From Margaritispora aquatica (taxonomy: Eukaryota > Ascomycota > Leotiomycetes > Helotiales > Discinellaceae), in NCBI GenBank assembly GCA_007644065.1, contig VJWN01000030.1, positions 62,001-126,000 of the forward strand: a stretch of 64,000 nucleotides of DNA. The letters are read 5' to 3'. Position numbers and translations under genes: made by a program. The first letter of the stretch is position 1; every line of letters starts with the position of its first letter. The notes beneath the pieces are model-generated. The model searched no databases and was not told the DNA's origin. It saw nothing but the letters and a program-made list of their open reading frames with translations. Of this stretch, positions 33,889 to 44,366 are shown one piece after another.

Positions 33889-35249
33889 TATGATCCTGAC
33901 ACAAAGTCAATGATTGCAAATGATAAATGAAGGATTTCCTTGCAATTTTCGTGGAGAGGACCGAAGAACCAAGCGAAAGTGAGAAGCAGAACTAACTTCG
34001 AAATGCCTACTGAGAGGGTTCAATTCTATATTTGAGGATTTCATCTAGTCTGCCTGCTCCTTGACAGGGCGTCGAATTCCTTGCTCTGCACCTTACCCGG
34101 AAGCGCAAATGAATGCGAGAACCCTAGCAAAACCCTGTGTCAGAGTGCAGATCGCGATGCTCACGCGACTGTAGTTTGTAAGAGGTTTAAGCTTAAAGAC
34201 AAAAGATATCTCATTGCTCAATACGTCCCTTGGCAATCTCCGTCGGATGGTATTCTCGATAGCTTGCTTCCAAGTAGAGATATCGAATCCAAAGTCTCAC
34301 TTGAGATCATTCAAAGGAGCTTGATGTCCAACTCATTCGCAGAACATTTCTCTGAATTGCCTCATCCCCATCCATCAGATCCTAGCGAAGCCACCAAGTG
34401 CAGAAAGCTCAACGGTCAACATTCTACCGACTTCACGGGCTTGAAAGCCCAAGCGGAAAAGATGGGACGATCTTAATGAGCAACGAATGAAACAACGATT
34501 TTCATAGGAGATTTGATAACAAGCCCATGTCCAACCCCAGTGTCTTACATGCGCCGCACCGCCAATTGAAAGTCAAAATCAACGCCACAAGATGGGAAGG
34601 CTGGCGAGGTGATAATTGATAGGACACGAGAACCACAGCCACTTTGATATGCTTGAAGTTGCATATTGGAAGGATTGCCAAGTCGTGACTCAATTTTGAC
34701 CTTCCATCCTCTGAGATCTGATGGTGGGCTGCTGGTGGTTTGTGCTGGCGATGGTGGAGCGAATAAGGCTGTGGCTTCAACGGTCCGCATTTCCTCATCC
34801 ACTGGCGCAGCAGGCGGAAACATGGAACCGAAAAGTTCAAGGTCTTAAATCATGCACTTCTTCGGATTTAGAATGAAATGTAGTTAGACTATATGTCGTG
34901 AACTTGAGCAGAAGTTAAGTGAGAGTGAGTGAGGTTGAAAGAAAGTTACCAAGGGTACCTCGCCTATTCAGGGGCAATCGTTGATGTCAGCTGCTAATGA
35001 TTATAGCCTCGCTTCAGCCTTGTTGATACAATGGTCTGATATCTTCATGACATTTCAACATGCCACTTCCTCAACCCCTCAAACTCCGACATCAGAGCTT
35101 CAGGCCATCCAGTCGATTATGCCAACCATCTTAGCTTCCCCGCAATCAAACGTGATGTGCTTCCGGCATACAAAGAGACCAAGCTCCTCGGCATCGAGGA
35201 GTGTCACTCTACCTTTGACATAATTCCAAGAACATCTCAATAACTAGCT
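33889..35249. other. Intergenic, divergent promoters
   Basis: This 1.36-kb stretch lies between divergent genes. It contains a possible small minus-strand gene at 34545-34823 (listed separately, low confidence) and a plus-strand open frame at 34081-34476 that starts at a non-ATG codon and is not called. Confidence 0.4.
34545..34823 (-). CDS. Possible small protein, unknown
   Basis: This is a 92-codon ATG-initiated frame. It reads Pro/Ser-rich at first (MFPPAAPVDEEMRTVEATAL, PPSPAQTTSSPPSDL) and then more globular (GWKVKIESRLGNPS; YQSGCGSRVLSIITSPAF). No signal peptide, TM or family is seen. The composition is protein-like, which is the only support; it could equally be chance. Confidence 0.2.
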   Translation of the reverse strand: MFPPAAPVDEEMRTVEATALFAPPSPAQTTSSPPSDLRGWKVKIESRLGNPSNMQLQAYQSGCGSRVLSIITSPAFPSCGVDFDFQLAVRRM

Positions 35250-36527
35250 ATGAATACCAGCAATCAGACATTCAGGACAGTCCGACTTCTTTCCAATGGA
35301 CAAATCTTCCGCCCGCCATTACGGCAAGCATCATATGCAACGATGAGGGCTCTGGTGTATAAGGGCTCGAACAAAGTTGAGCTCGAAGACCACCCCAAGC
35401 CAAGAATCAGACAATCTACCGATGCAATTGTAAAACTCAAGCACAGTACGATATGCGGTACCGATTTGCATCTGCAGAAGGGAGATGTGGCTACTTGCAT
35501 TCCAGGGACAGTGCTCGGACATGAGGGTGTGGGAATTGTTGAGGAAGTTGGAACATCTGTGAAAGGCTTCAAGAAAGGGGAGCATGTACTTCTTTCTTGC
35601 ATTACTTCATGCTCTACTTGCGAATATTGCCGAAAGGGCATGTACTCTCATTGTACGACTGGAGGTATGTAGTTCTACCATTCATCGGTAAATTTTCTAA
35701 CAGTTACAGGCTGGGTGCTTGGCAACACAATCGATGGAACACAAGCCGAATATGTCCGGATTCCTCATGCAGATACATCTATGTATCCAATTCCCGAAGG
35801 GGCCGATGAATCAGCTCTAGTTATGCTAAGTGATATCTTCCCCACTGGACTCGAGTGTGGAGTCTTGAACGGCAAGGTGCAACCTGGAGGGACTGTGGTG
35901 ATAGTAGGAGGAGGGCCAGTTGGGCTAGCTGCTCTTTTGACAGCACAGCTGTACTCTCCGTCTATGATCATCATGGTGGACATGGACAAGAATCGCCTAG
36001 AAACCGCAAAAACACTGGGTGCCAAACACGTCATCGACCCAACAGATGGAAAAGCAGCCGAGACTATCAAATCTCTTACCGATGGTAAAGGTTGCGATAC
36101 TGTTATTGAAGCAGTTGGTATTCCTCAAAGTTTTGAGTTGTGTCAGCAAATCGTCGCTCCCGGTGGTGTCATTGCAAATGTTGGTGTGCATGGTACCAAG
36201 GTTGACTTGCACTTGGAGAGTCTTTGGTCACAGAACGTTTGTATGTCACTGCCCTGTCCATACATGATGATTCAACTAATGCTCGCAGCCATAACAACTC
36301 GACTTGTCGATACTGTCACAACACCGATGCTGCTGAAGCTAGCACTAGATGGGAAAATCGATCCATCAAAATTGATCACTCACAGTGAATTTCACCTAGT
36401 TCTCAACCCTTTGTATAATATGCTGACTGATGTAGGATTCTCTTTTAATGAGATGGAAGATGCATACAAGACTTTTGGGGCCGCAGCTGAGCACAAGGCA
36501 TTGAAAGTTCTGATTGACTTCTCTTGA
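35250..36527 (+). CDS. Zinc-dependent alcohol dehydrogenase (MDR), likely mitochondrial
   Basis: CDS joins 35250-35664, 35710-36240, 36289-36384 and 36436-36527, 377 aa. The enzyme oxidises an alcohol with NAD(P). Catalytic zinc ligands are Cys69 (STICGTDLH) and the His91-Glu92 pair (LGHEGVG). The structural zinc lobe has Cys121, 124, 127 and 135 (CSTCEYCRKGMYSHC). The Rossmann motif is VVIVGGGPVGLAAL. The first ~30 residues (RTVRLLSNGQIFRPPLRQAS) are Arg/Ser-rich without acids before MRALVYKG, fitting a mitochondrial presequence. Introns 2 and 3 (48 and 51 nt) contain no in-frame stop, so a naive reading fuses them; splicing restores the family consensus LWSQNVSITTRLVDT and LITHRFSFNEMEDAY. 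Confidence 0.9.
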
Positions 36528-36870
36528 ACATTTCGTGTAACTGTATGCGCATTGGTCACTTGTATTTCTACTTTAAGATTGGCGTTCGTTATCTGAGAAG
36601 AGAATGAATTGAAGCTTGTTAAATTTCGTAGAGCTACTTCAGTTCAGCATGATTTTTCTGTCTCCCTTGTCCAGTAAGGGTCAAGCCTTATTCCCGGTTA
36701 AGTCAAAGGACGGCAGCACCCCGCATTTTAGGTAGCTGCGGGCTTACCGAGGTGGTAGTAGCTATTTGACTACCTGCAAACTTCAGATCGCACAAGAATA
36801 CAAGTAAGGCATGTTTAACAATAATAAGGCCTCTCTTATATCATTTTGAATAGTTCTCAAAGCAGTCAAA
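36528..36870. other. Intergenic
   Basis: This 0.34-kb interval lies between two plus-strand genes. No feature is seen apart from presumed terminator and promoter. Confidence 0.4.
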
Positions 36871-38115
36871 ATGACAACTCAAACCCAGCTCGACCAACTC
36901 CTCACTCTCAATTCATCTTCGAACGAGTTATCATTTCCTAGCCTCCCACCATTCCCATCCCATGTACCCACAGCGCCACTTCATCGTTTATCATTAAGCA
37001 AGCTTCGATCCGACCCCGAAGAGTCCTCACGACTCTTCTCATCATGCAAAGATCTCGGGTTCTTTTACTTGGACTTACGTGGCGATGTTGAAGGCGAGAA
37101 ATTATTGGCTCAAGTGGATGAGCTATTCGATCTCGGACCAAAGCTGTATGATCTAGGCAGAGATGAGCTGAGTAAGTATGACTACAAAAGCGTGGGTAGT
37201 TATGCGGGGTATAAAGGTTACGGATCAGCTGTTGTAGACGAGAAGGGAAATCTGGACAGGAACGAATTCTACAACGTTAGCTTTCACCCACACTTTCTCC
37301 CTCCCTTTCTCCCTCCCTTTCTCCCTCCCTTTCTCCCTCCCTTTCTCCCTCCCTTTCTCCCTCGCTTGTCGACAACTGACACAACCCACCCATAGATACC
37401 CAAAGATGACTTTCTCGGAATTGCCCCCAAACCCTTCGCCCACCCGCAGGTTCTACACGATCACCAGCCCCTCATCGAATCCACAATCTACACCTCGCAC
37501 AACCTCGTCCTCCACATCCTCAGCCATCTAAACACGCACCTGCGCCTTCCACCCCAGACGCTCGCCTCACTACATCCCCTGACAGTCCGGTCCGGCGACC
37601 AAATCCGCATCATCAAGGCGCCGCCTCAGCCGCCGTCAGATCTCAAGACCGCGTTAGGGAAACATACTGATTTCGGGAGTGTGACATTGCTATTCAATCG
37701 ACTTGGGGGACTGCAAATTTTGCCACCTCCTTCCTTAGTTGCGCCTGGTAAAGAGCCAGAATGGACGTACGTGCGTCCGCTGAGAGGCCATTGTATTGTG
37801 AATCTCGGGGATGCGATGGTAAAGTTCACGAATGGGCTGTTGAGAAGTAATATTCATCGGGTGGTGAGTCCGCCTGGCGAGCAAGGGAAGGACACAAGGT
37901 GGAGCGTGGTGTATTTTGCGAGACCGGGGGATGAGGTTTTGTTAAGGAGATTGGAGAGTGAGGTTATTCCTGCATTGGGAGAGGGAGTGGAGGAGGAGCA
38001 ATGGAGTTCGAAGGCATGGGTGGAGTTGCAGGCTATGCGATTGAGGAGCGTGAAGAAAGGGATGGGTGAGGAGGAGAAGAGGAGGTTGTGGAAGGAGAGT
38101 GGAAGAGGTGTGTAG
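36871..38115 (+). CDS. 2-oxoglutarate/Fe(II) oxygenase (isopenicillin-N-synthase-like)
   Basis: CDS joins 36871-37275 and 37396-38115, 374 aa. The protein should hydroxylate or desaturate a small molecule using Fe(II), O2 and 2-oxoglutarate. The N-terminal DIOX_N region includes LSKLRSDPEESSRLFSSCKD followed by LGFFYL. The core jelly roll has the iron ligands His225 and Asp227 (GKHTDFGSVTLLF) and His289 (RSNIHRVVSPP), and the oxoglutarate-binding Arg303-x-Ser305 (DTRWSVVYF). The 120-nt intron holds a minisatellite; splicing joins NEFYN to IPKDDFLG, the expected family sequence. No targeting signal is visible, so cytosolic. Substrate unknown. Confidence 0.9.
37294..37365 (+). repeat. 12-bp minisatellite within the 2OG-oxygenase intron
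   Basis: Six tandem copies of TTTCTCCCTCCC lie here; the last ends CGC. The tract is pure pyrimidine on the coding strand and fills most of the intron between donor gttagc (37276) and acceptor catag (37395). Confidence 0.95.
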
Positions 38116-38578
38116 GTTCTTGGGTAAAGTAGTTGTGGTGGAGGGTGACTATGCTTTTGTACACATGAGTGCTAAAATAATAGTAACAACCATTCATTGC
38201 CCGTCATCCTCTAGGATCTGGATCTTATCTCCAGGGCATTCTCCATACTGGAAGTTTAAATAAGTGACTGTAGGCGCATTGGATCTTTGGTCCAAGAGGT
38301 CTCTCTTGACAGTCATGTGATCTGAGTTAAAAGAACCTCAAGGTTCCTGGAAGTTAAGGCAACAAGAGTTTTTCTTCAGAATAGGAAGGCGGTAACATGC
38401 TACTAACCTAATAAACCATCTGTTATCTCGCCAAGCATTTCGAGACTATCAATACTGTATAACATTTGAGCAAGGCTCTGGCTTCGGCTTTACCTTAGGC
38501 CTTTTCTTCTATCGCACGCGTTTTCTTACAAATAACCATTACAATTGTATATTAGTTACAATGCCGTTGTCTATCGCC

Positions 38579-38836
38579 CTAGAACTTCTTGAATATGTCC
38601 TTCGTATACATCCATGGCTCAGCCCAATATTCACAGACTCGATATGGAGATACCAGCTTGCCGATAGATAGCATCCAACGAGAAGCGTCCCTCTTGGCCG
38701 TGGTGTAGCACATCTTCCACTCTTCAAACTCCAACCCCTGTTCGGCGAAGAACCATTTGTTAGCTTCACGGCTGGTCTTATCTCGCTCAGAGAATTCCAG
38801 GAACAATCTCGTTGAAAGTCTATGCAGGAACGCCAT
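38579..38836 (-). CDS. Possible small Trp-rich protein or gene remnant
   Basis: This is an 85-codon ATG-initiated frame with protein-like composition, including four Trp (ANKWFFAEQGLEFEEWKMCY; RDASRWMLSIG; YWAEPWMYTKDIFKKF). No signal peptide or known family is seen. It may be an expressed small ORF or the remnant of a larger gene; chance is not excluded. Confidence 0.25.
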   Translation of the reverse strand: MAFLHRLSTRLFLEFSERDKTSREANKWFFAEQGLEFEEWKMCYTTAKRDASRWMLSIGKLVSPYRVCEYWAEPWMYTKDIFKKF

Positions 38837-38953
38837 GCTAACAAGCAGGAATACCTACCTAGGACCAAGGTTCTAAACTATGAATACGATTAGCATGATA
38901 GTTCGGCCGGAGCTCCCTCAGTCTTGAAAGTGGGAGGTTTTTTGAGAGGTAGG

Positions 38954-38962
38954 TATATATTT
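38954..38962 (+). promoter_or_regulatory. TATA box of the amidase gene
   Basis: TATATATTT lies about 85-90 bp upstream of the start codon at 39045. Confidence 0.45.
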
Positions 38963-39044
38963 CTCGTCACTGCCGCAAACGCAAGTGCTTGTGGCTACCA
39001 CCGTCTTTCTCAATTTCACAGGTCGAATTCACTTGTCATTGAAT

Positions 39045-41078
39045 ATGGGTCTTTTCTGGTGCTTTACATTGCTGATTGCAGCAGTAAATGCTTCAATTTC
39101 CCAGACTGGTCAAACCGTTGTAGTCAATGGTATAAGCTACTATGCTGCTCCTGAGTCGGTTTCTGTCATTGCTGCAAGCGAGGATGTGTTAAGCTCTGCA
39201 TCCTCAAGTGGAGGACTGATTCCATTGACTGTCATGGAGGACAATTCCACCTCCTTTACTACATCAATCTTCAAATCGATTGTGGGAAACTACACAGCGG
39301 CGGATGATGTCTTCAATACAGGATTTCTCCAAGGTTGGTGCCATTTAGCGTTTGATCTCAACAAGACTGATTCATCTTTTAGCAATTTACCTTAAGCACA
39401 CAGGATCTGCCCCGGCTAGCGTCAAATACCCACTCGGGGCTGCACTTACACAATACGGCACGAAGGTGTTCATGACATCTCGTGCATACAGTTCTTCGGT
39501 ACAAAGCCAGGGCCACAAAGTGACCGGATGGAGGACTGAGCTTCCGGCTGGGCCATATTTTATGTCTGCAACAACTGGTAATGTCTACAAAGCTTTTAGA
39601 CTGTATACAGACATTCAAGGCGCCTTTACTGAAGGATTGAAGCCGAACAATGATGGGACGTACTCTGTACTCAGTGCTGCTATCCCTGGTGTCCAGACAC
39701 TAGCAATTGGAGTACCTTCCCGCCTATACTACACAAAGACAAAGGCAAAACCATTGGCCGGCGTTAGAATTGGAATTAAAGACATTTATGACATTGCGGG
39801 TGTCAAGACTGGGTGTGGCAATCGCGCATATTACGAATTATACCCTGCAGCCAACAAGACTGGCCCAGCTATTCAGAGCCTAGTCGATGCTGGCGCGGTC
39901 ATTGTCGGGAAGATGAAAACTTCACAATTCGCTAACGGAGAGACCCCTACCTCTGATTGGGTTGACTACCATTGTCCGTATAATGTTCGTGGCGACGGAT
40001 ACCAAGATCCAAGCAGCTCTTCTTCCGGTCCTGGAGCTGGTATAGGCGCGTATTCTTGGATCGATATCACACTTGGATCAGACACTGGTGGCTCAATCCG
40101 GGGCCCAAGTGGGGTCAATGGATGCTTTGGAAATCGTCCAAGCCACGGATTAGTCTCCCTCGATAGAGTGATGCCATTGTCACCCAACCTTGACACTGCT
40201 GGTTTCCTAACTCGTGATCCATACTTATGGCATGAGGCAGGAAAAGTACTTTATGGAAAGAATATCACAAGTAAATTTACCTCCTTTCCCAAGAAGATAT
40301 TGACCTCCGGCTTCCCAGTCAATGTCACGACGGAGGCATCAGCCATTTTGCTAGGTTTCTTGGGTAAATTGACCACATTCATGAACGCAACAACCTCTGT
40401 TCTTGATATCAACACACTTTGGGCTCAAAGCAGGCCAGCTGCTGCAGGAAATTCGTCTCTTCCTCAGCTTGCAGGGTCTGTTTACGCGGTGTTGATTGCA
40501 CGGCAGCAATATGATCTCCTCACTGTCCCCTTCTACGCCGATTTTGCCGCAAAGAACATGGGAAAGAGGCCATTCGTAAACCCAGCGCCTCTGATCAGAT
40601 GGGCCTATGGCCAAAATAATTGGACATCAGGAGCTACTGAACAGGCATTACAGAACAAGACAATTTTTATGGATTGGTGGTCGAGCAAAGTTGTGTTGCC
40701 AAGTGCTGAGAGTTGTTCAGAGAGCATCATGATTTACGTTGGCTCTACTGGAACCCCTAGTTATCGTAATGTGTATCGCAGGTTAGTTTTGCTTTACTCT
40801 TGCTCACGTTTGCATGAACTAACAGCTGCAGTGCTCCCTCTGCTCCCGTTGGATTCAGCACTTCGCGTATTTCTCCCTTTGCTGAAGTGCCCGATGTCGT
40901 GTACCCAATTGGTCAAGCCGCTTATAATTCGACCATCACTCTTCAAACGGAATATCTTCCTGTTACTGTTGATTTGGTTGCGGCGAAGGGTTGCGATGGA
41001 ATGTTGTTTGCTCTTGCTGAAAAACTTACAGATGCAGGAATTCTCAAGATTCCAGGTGTTGGCAGCACCATGTACTAG
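39045..41078 (+). CDS. Secreted amidase-signature hydrolase with long N-terminal region
   Basis: CDS joins 39045-39333, 39383-40781 and 40832-41078, 644 aa. Residues 1-~18 ([18 protein letters not shown]) form a signal peptide. A ~190-residue N-terminal region follows, before the amidase fold that starts near 205. Catalytic Ser-cisSer-Lys residues are visible: Lys229 ([11 protein letters not shown]), a cis-Ser in [10 protein letters not shown] (307-316) and nucleophile Ser334 ([13 protein letters not shown]). The C-terminal part contains [17 protein letters not shown]-glycosylation sites are frequent, consistent with secretion. Amidase-signature enzymes hydrolyse amide or ester bonds; the substrate is unknown. 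The start at 39045 was preferred over an upstream non-ATG frame opening because it begins the signal peptide. Introns are 49 and 50 nt. Confidence 0.87.
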
Positions 41079-42307
41079 AAGCAGAATAATTGGATATACC
41101 CAAATTTATAGCATAATGACACATTGGTTGACAAATGGTTTTTAGCTTGTTAAGCATCGATTTAATTTCTAAGTCTTCGTGACCTTCAAGCCGACATGAA
41201 CTCAAAGAAGACTTCCGATTCTCGCTCACAGGCTGAGATTCTGACACTAAATTCAGTTTATCATTGCAATCTGATGTGGCCACAACCGCCAAATAAGTTA
41301 TTCCTAAACGAGGACGCCTAAGCGAGATCGCAACCCACATGTTCAAGTAGACAGCCATCCACTGTTAGTATGTTGCTATCAAAGGGGCATCAAGGTTACT
41401 GTTCATTCAACGAATGATCATGCTGTCATTTGATCGGTGAACCTTAATTTATGGATGCCAAGACGTGCGAGTAAGGTTTGGGTTGAAGTCTCATCCGCCC
41501 TACCTATTTCGGCCGAAAAGACCTTTTCGTATAGGAGTTTGGGGATGGGAAAGTCCCCATAAGTATGGATATCTTTCTTTTTGCCTCGAGATGTCGATTT
41601 CGTTCAGGTATCCGTTAAGGTTTGAGTGGTTTGCGTACAAAGTGGACCTGCGCGGGAGGTCACTTGGTTTCCGGCACATAAACCCCACTGCCGGCGATTA
41701 AGACAGGCATCCACGAGGATAAGGCTTTGAAGTTGATTTACTTTGTTGTGTGCTTTTGGGTTTTATCGATGACTTCCCGTATGTAACTCAAGTAGGGAAT
41801 TACAAGTCGCTTCAACAAGGTTGTCCCGTCCCGTCTCAATCACGAACTTGTTGGAATCTCAAATTTTAAAGAGCTGCCTTGCTTTTCAATATGTCGAGTC
41901 AAGACATTGTTGAGCCAAAATTTATGCACGAACTTCCTCATACGGTCCTCGTTATCATTTTCCCACCATAAGCCCGTACCCAAGCATTGCTTTGCTTTAA
42001 TCCGAATTTCTACCTGCTTGTGCAATATCTTTTCGTGGAGCTTTCTCTATCTTTTTGATCCACTTCCTCCCTGCTGCTGCTTGCTGCGCCAAATAGTACT
42101 CTTGTTTTGTCAAGCATGGTAATATGTAGCTTAAATGTACGCCATACCAAATGTCTTGTCAATTAAGGGGAGGAAAGTCTCACCCTTTGCCAAGAAGTGA
42201 TACGATTGCGAGCGAGTATATATATTATCAATCTATGCCGCTGAAATGTCTCTACCCATTTTCAAACCACTCCTCCTTTGAAGCACGAATCCTCAGAATC
42301 GTTCATC
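41079..42307. other. Intergenic
   Basis: This 1.2-kb stretch lies between two plus-strand genes. No coding feature is supported. A TATA box near 42217 belongs to the next gene. Confidence 0.4.
42217..42227 (+). promoter_or_regulatory. TATA box of the intradiol dioxygenase gene
   Basis: TATATATATT lies about 85-90 bp upstream of the start codon at 42308. Confidence 0.45.
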
Positions 42308-43477
42308 ATGCACGTCCTCAGCACACTTTTCGCAGCCACCCTCTTAACAAGCGTGCTTGCTCATCCCGGTAGCCACGAGCATCTCAAGTCCCGTTCCGAT
42401 GTCGAAAAACGCAGCCTCATGGGAAAGCGATGCGCTGCAGCGAATGCCGCCATGAAGCAGAAGCGTTACAACAAGCGCAACTTGCAATACAAGCGTGATC
42501 TTGCTGCTCGCAGTAACACCACTTACCAGATCACGACTGAGGCACCGTATTACGAGGTTCTTCAGAACGATACCTGTGTTCTGGCTCCTACCGCGACCGA
42601 AGGACCTGTAGGTTGCATCACACTTAATCGCTTGATAACATGGCTAACAAGTCCACAGTACGTTTGGCCAAGATCTCAAACTCTTCGTCAAGATATGACG
42701 GAAGGCCAACCTGGTATCCCATTCACTCTCGATGTCGGAGTTTTGGATATGGCAACATGCGAACCACTCGAAAACGTCCTCCTCGACTTCTGGCACTGCA
42801 ACGCTACTGGGTCATACTCCTCCTTCACTGGTCTCTCACCCGATGTTCGCTTCAGAGATCTCCTTAAACAGGTACCACTTCTCTTCCTCCTTAGCATCTC
42901 ACTCTATAAAAACTTACAAATCTCCCATAGATGAACATCACCAACTTTGGCATCGGCGAGACCGACGTCCACACCGACGAGTCCACCTTCCTGCGCGGCA
43001 TGTGGCCGACCAACTCGGAGGGCATCATGGAAATGAAGACTATCGTGCCAGGCTTCTACATCCAGCGCACGATCCACATCCACGTCGAGGCGCACATCGA
43101 TTGGGTTGTGGGGTCTAACGGCACTTTATCAAGCGGCAAGCGTGTCTCTACTGGCCAGATCTATATCCCCGATGATATTGCTGCGGAACTGATGTCTGTC
43201 GAGCCTTATGTTTCACACACGGCTATCAATCGCACGACGAATTCGCAGGACCTGTATATTGGGTCGAGTTTGTCCGGGGGTTACAATCCCATGATTGATC
43301 TGGTGGCTGCTGATGGTGTGGACATGAAGAATGGAGGTAAGTCAATACTGTGGCTCATATACGATAGGAGAACTTTGTCTGACAGTGCGATTAGTTATTG
43401 GGTATATCACAATCGGAATTGATACCACTGATGTTCAGACTGGCTCACTTAATGGCACGATCCCAGCTAACACTTGA
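42308..43477 (+). CDS. Secreted intradiol ring-cleavage dioxygenase-like protein
   Basis: CDS joins 42308-42607, 42659-42871, 42931-43336 and 43395-43477, 333 aa. The enzyme should cleave catechol-type rings between the two hydroxyls using Fe(III), here outside the cell. The signal peptide is MHVLSTLFAATLLTSVLA. The iron ligands of the family are visible: Tyr101 (EGPY, first splice junction), Tyr214 (PGFYIQRT), His220 and His222 (IHIHV). The domain core includes GIPFTLDVGVLD and LLDFWHCNATGSYSSF. Between signal peptide and domain is a ~55-residue segment with five dibasic Lys-Arg sites (see findings). The first intron (51 nt) has no in-frame stop, so the frame reads through it; splicing gives EGPYVWPRSQ. 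The last junction gives NGVIGYITIGID. Confidence 0.9.
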
Positions 43478-43756
43478 ATGGATGGTTAGTATGTAGACAG
43501 TAGGTGTCAGAGCAAGATTGATTCTCTTGATGTTTAGTAGCGGCCCATCTCTGAACTTGCTAGATTAGAGCTAGGGACATCCAAAAAGCAGGAAATCCAA
43601 ACAAAGACATAAACACATGCCCCTTTTCAATTCGGTTAAATCAAAATCATGTGACCTCATATCTCATTACCACCTCAGGATACAAATGAACACTTCCTCA
43701 GAAAGATATGCTCCCAAGTTCTACCAAATCTCCAGCCATTAATCCCACTATCACTT

Positions 43757-44366
43757 TTACTCTCCAGGATTCTTCATCCCCTCGTACGGAATCCCCATCC
43801 CAGCATCTCTCCACGTCTGAATAGCCTGCGTGCCCACCTCAGGCGGCACCAAGCTCTGAATACGCCAAAGATTGCGATCACTCTCCGTGACATGGAACTC
43901 CCATCTTGACATCAAATTAGTCAGTCAAACCATTTCACTCAATGATTTAAAGCGACAGGGACAACAAGAAGAGCACATGACACTCACGTCCAGCCCTTCG
44001 GCCCAAACCGCTCTTTGAACACTCCCCCCAACCAATCCAAATAATCGTTCGAGCGCTTCGTGTCTTTGTACCAGTTCACAGCGATGTGATCGGCTGTGAA
44101 GCGGATGAATTTACCGTTTGTAGGAACACCGCCGAGGTAGAAGGAGTCTGCTGGGAGCTATGGGTGGGGTTGGTTAGCACGGAGCTTTGATTTTGGTGAT
44201 GATATAGGTGTTGGGGTGGGGAAAAGGAACGCACTTCGTTGAATATCACATTCACATAGAACTCAGGCATTTTCTTCGCATATTGCGCTGTCAGTGTTGT
44301 GGCTATCTCTTGCTTCTCAGCTGAGGTCAGCTGGCCGGGGCTGGTGTAGAATTGGAGGAGAGGCAT
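43757..44366 (-). CDS. Tautomerase-superfamily protein (cis-CaaD-like)
   Basis: CDS is the complement of 43757-43904, 43988-44157 and 44235-44366, 149 aa, the length of cis-3-chloroacrylic acid dehalogenase-like tautomerases. The mature enzyme would start with Pro (M-PLLQFYTSPGQ), the catalytic N-terminal base of the superfamily. LTSAEKQEIATTLT and FYLGGVPTNGKFIRF match the fold. Residue 28 of the mature chain is Tyr, not the His of cis-CaaD. Introns are 77 and 83 nt. The reaction is probably keto-enol tautomerisation or hydration of an unsaturated acid; the substrate is unknown. It converges on the intradiol dioxygenase gene, with stops 280 bp apart. Confidence 0.85.

Larger units (their letters stand above)
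38116..39044. other. Intergenic
   Basis: This 0.93-kb stretch contains one possible small minus-strand reading frame (38579-38836, listed separately) and the amidase promoter with a TATA box near 38954. Confidence 0.4.

Noticed and set aside
34081..34476. 131-codon plus-strand frame
   Set aside because: Begins at TTG with no upstream ATG; composition not convincing.
37294..37365. FLPP repeat as a coding domain of the oxygenase
   Set aside because: Splicing at 37275/37396 restores the family consensus NEFYN-IPKDDF, so the repeat is intronic.
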